Shown here piece by piece: positions 6,076 to 6,373 of a stretch of 6,373 bases of DNA (position 1 is the first letter of the stretch; every line of letters starts with the position of its first letter). The stretch comes from Ekhidna sp. (GTDB taxonomy: Bacteria > Bacteroidota > Bacteroidia > Cytophagales > Cyclobacteriaceae). The position numbers were made by a program, and so were the translations under genes. The stretch lies in contig JABSPG010000048.1 in the NCBI GenBank assembly GCA_013214445.1, positions 1-6,373 on the forward strand. Direction: 5' to 3'. Below the pieces are notes generated by a model. That model searched no databases, was not told the DNA's origin, and saw nothing but the letters and a program-made list of their open reading frames with translations.

Positions 6076-6373
6076 TCAGTTCAGTACGTCTGAATCGGAG
6101 ATCGAATTACCGAAGTAGTAGTAGTCCCCTTGATAATCGAAAGCAAAGTCGCTCTGCTCCAGGATGAGATGATCTACCAGGTCGATCTTATTATTCGCAA
6201 CGTCGCTTAGAGCAAATTCTCGAACTAAAGTTCCTTCATAACTATATACTTTGACCATTTTTTGAAACACCTGATCCGATTCCAGTTGGAGTTGGAGATT
6301 CTGATTTCTTTCACCTTCAGGTTTTGCATCAAGTGCCATAGAAGTGACACTAAGAAGAAAGATTGTGATAATT
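6076..6373 (-). CDS. Small exported protein, function unknown (N-terminus outside window)
   Basis: The frame is open to the right edge of the window, so the ATG at 6339 is not the likely start. The codons before it read IITIFLLSVTS followed by MALDA, the hydrophobic core and end of a Sec signal peptide with likely cleavage near SMA or ALDA. The real start lies a few codons beyond base 6373. Ninety-eight residues are visible, ending in TGA (complement of 6076-6078). The mature part begins KPEGERNQN and continues with KMVKVYSYEGTLVREFAL, then a stretch rich in Asp, Phe and Tyr (SDFAFDYQGDYYYFGN) near the C-terminus. There are no cysteines and no recognised domain; the Tyr/Asp-rich end suggests a small soluble periplasmic or outer-membrane-associated protein, but this is inference. 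It converges on uvrA, with 5 bases between the two stop codons and no convincing terminator there. Confidence 0.72.
   Translation of the reverse strand, partial: IITIFLLSVTSMALDAKPEGERNQNLQLQLESDQVFQKMVKVYSYEGTLVREFALSDVANNKIDLVDHLILEQSDFAFDYQGDYYYFGNSISDSDVLN

Noticed and set aside
6337..6339. ATG at 6339 as the start of the last - strand gene
   Set aside because: The upstream codons to the window edge are open and encode the hydrophobic core of a signal peptide, so this Met is near the cleavage site and the true start lies outside the window.
1..6373. Defence system, mobile element or CRISPR array
   Set aside because: No transposase, integrase, phage gene, terminal repeats, direct-repeat array or nuclease-effector pair is visible; UvrA here is the full-length repair form, not a specialised paralogue.

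Overview
The window looks like an ordinary chromosomal stretch from a member of the Bacteroidota, possibly a marine Cytophagales relative. This rests on a TonB-dependent receptor tail, short exported proteins with Bacteroidota-style signal peptides (one a lipoprotein with an acidic stretch after the lipid cysteine), no Shine-Dalgarno-like sequence before the starts, and a UvrA whose sequence style fits that phylum. The rank below phylum is a guess.

Layout: (1) Bases 1-486 hold the last 161 residues of an outer-membrane TonB-dependent receptor on the + strand, followed by a strong hairpin terminator (about 506-536). (2) Two genes run on the - strand: an exported coiled-coil protein (1575-1000) and, downstream of it, a small four-cysteine lipoprotein (926-534) that converges on the receptor and shares its terminator. 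(3) A compact + strand cluster covers 1574-6070: a TIGR01777-type SDR epimerase, a LOG-family nucleotide phosphoribohydrolase and the excision-repair ATPase UvrA. Gaps of 3 and 12 bases suggest one operon. (4) A - strand gene for a small exported protein enters from the right edge (6373-6076) and ends 5 bases from the uvrA stop.

Functionally, UvrA recognises DNA damage for UvrB/UvrC. The LOG protein probably cleaves nucleoside 5'-monophosphates, and the SDR enzyme is an NAD(P)-dependent oxidoreductase or epimerase of unknown substrate. Any functional link among the three beyond co-transcription is inference.

I see no mobile element, CRISPR array, RNA gene or defence system, and no clear new multi-gene system. 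The points most worth a second look are: the head-to-head overlap of two start codons in a shared CATG at 1573-1576, which leaves no intergenic promoter space; the UvrA cysteine set, which is only eight residues, all in four CxxC pairs, with the usual upstream CPxC pair gone; a perfect 12-bp hairpin inside uvrA; and the TTG start of uvrA behind tandem stop codons. No gene-free stretch exceeds 300 bases.
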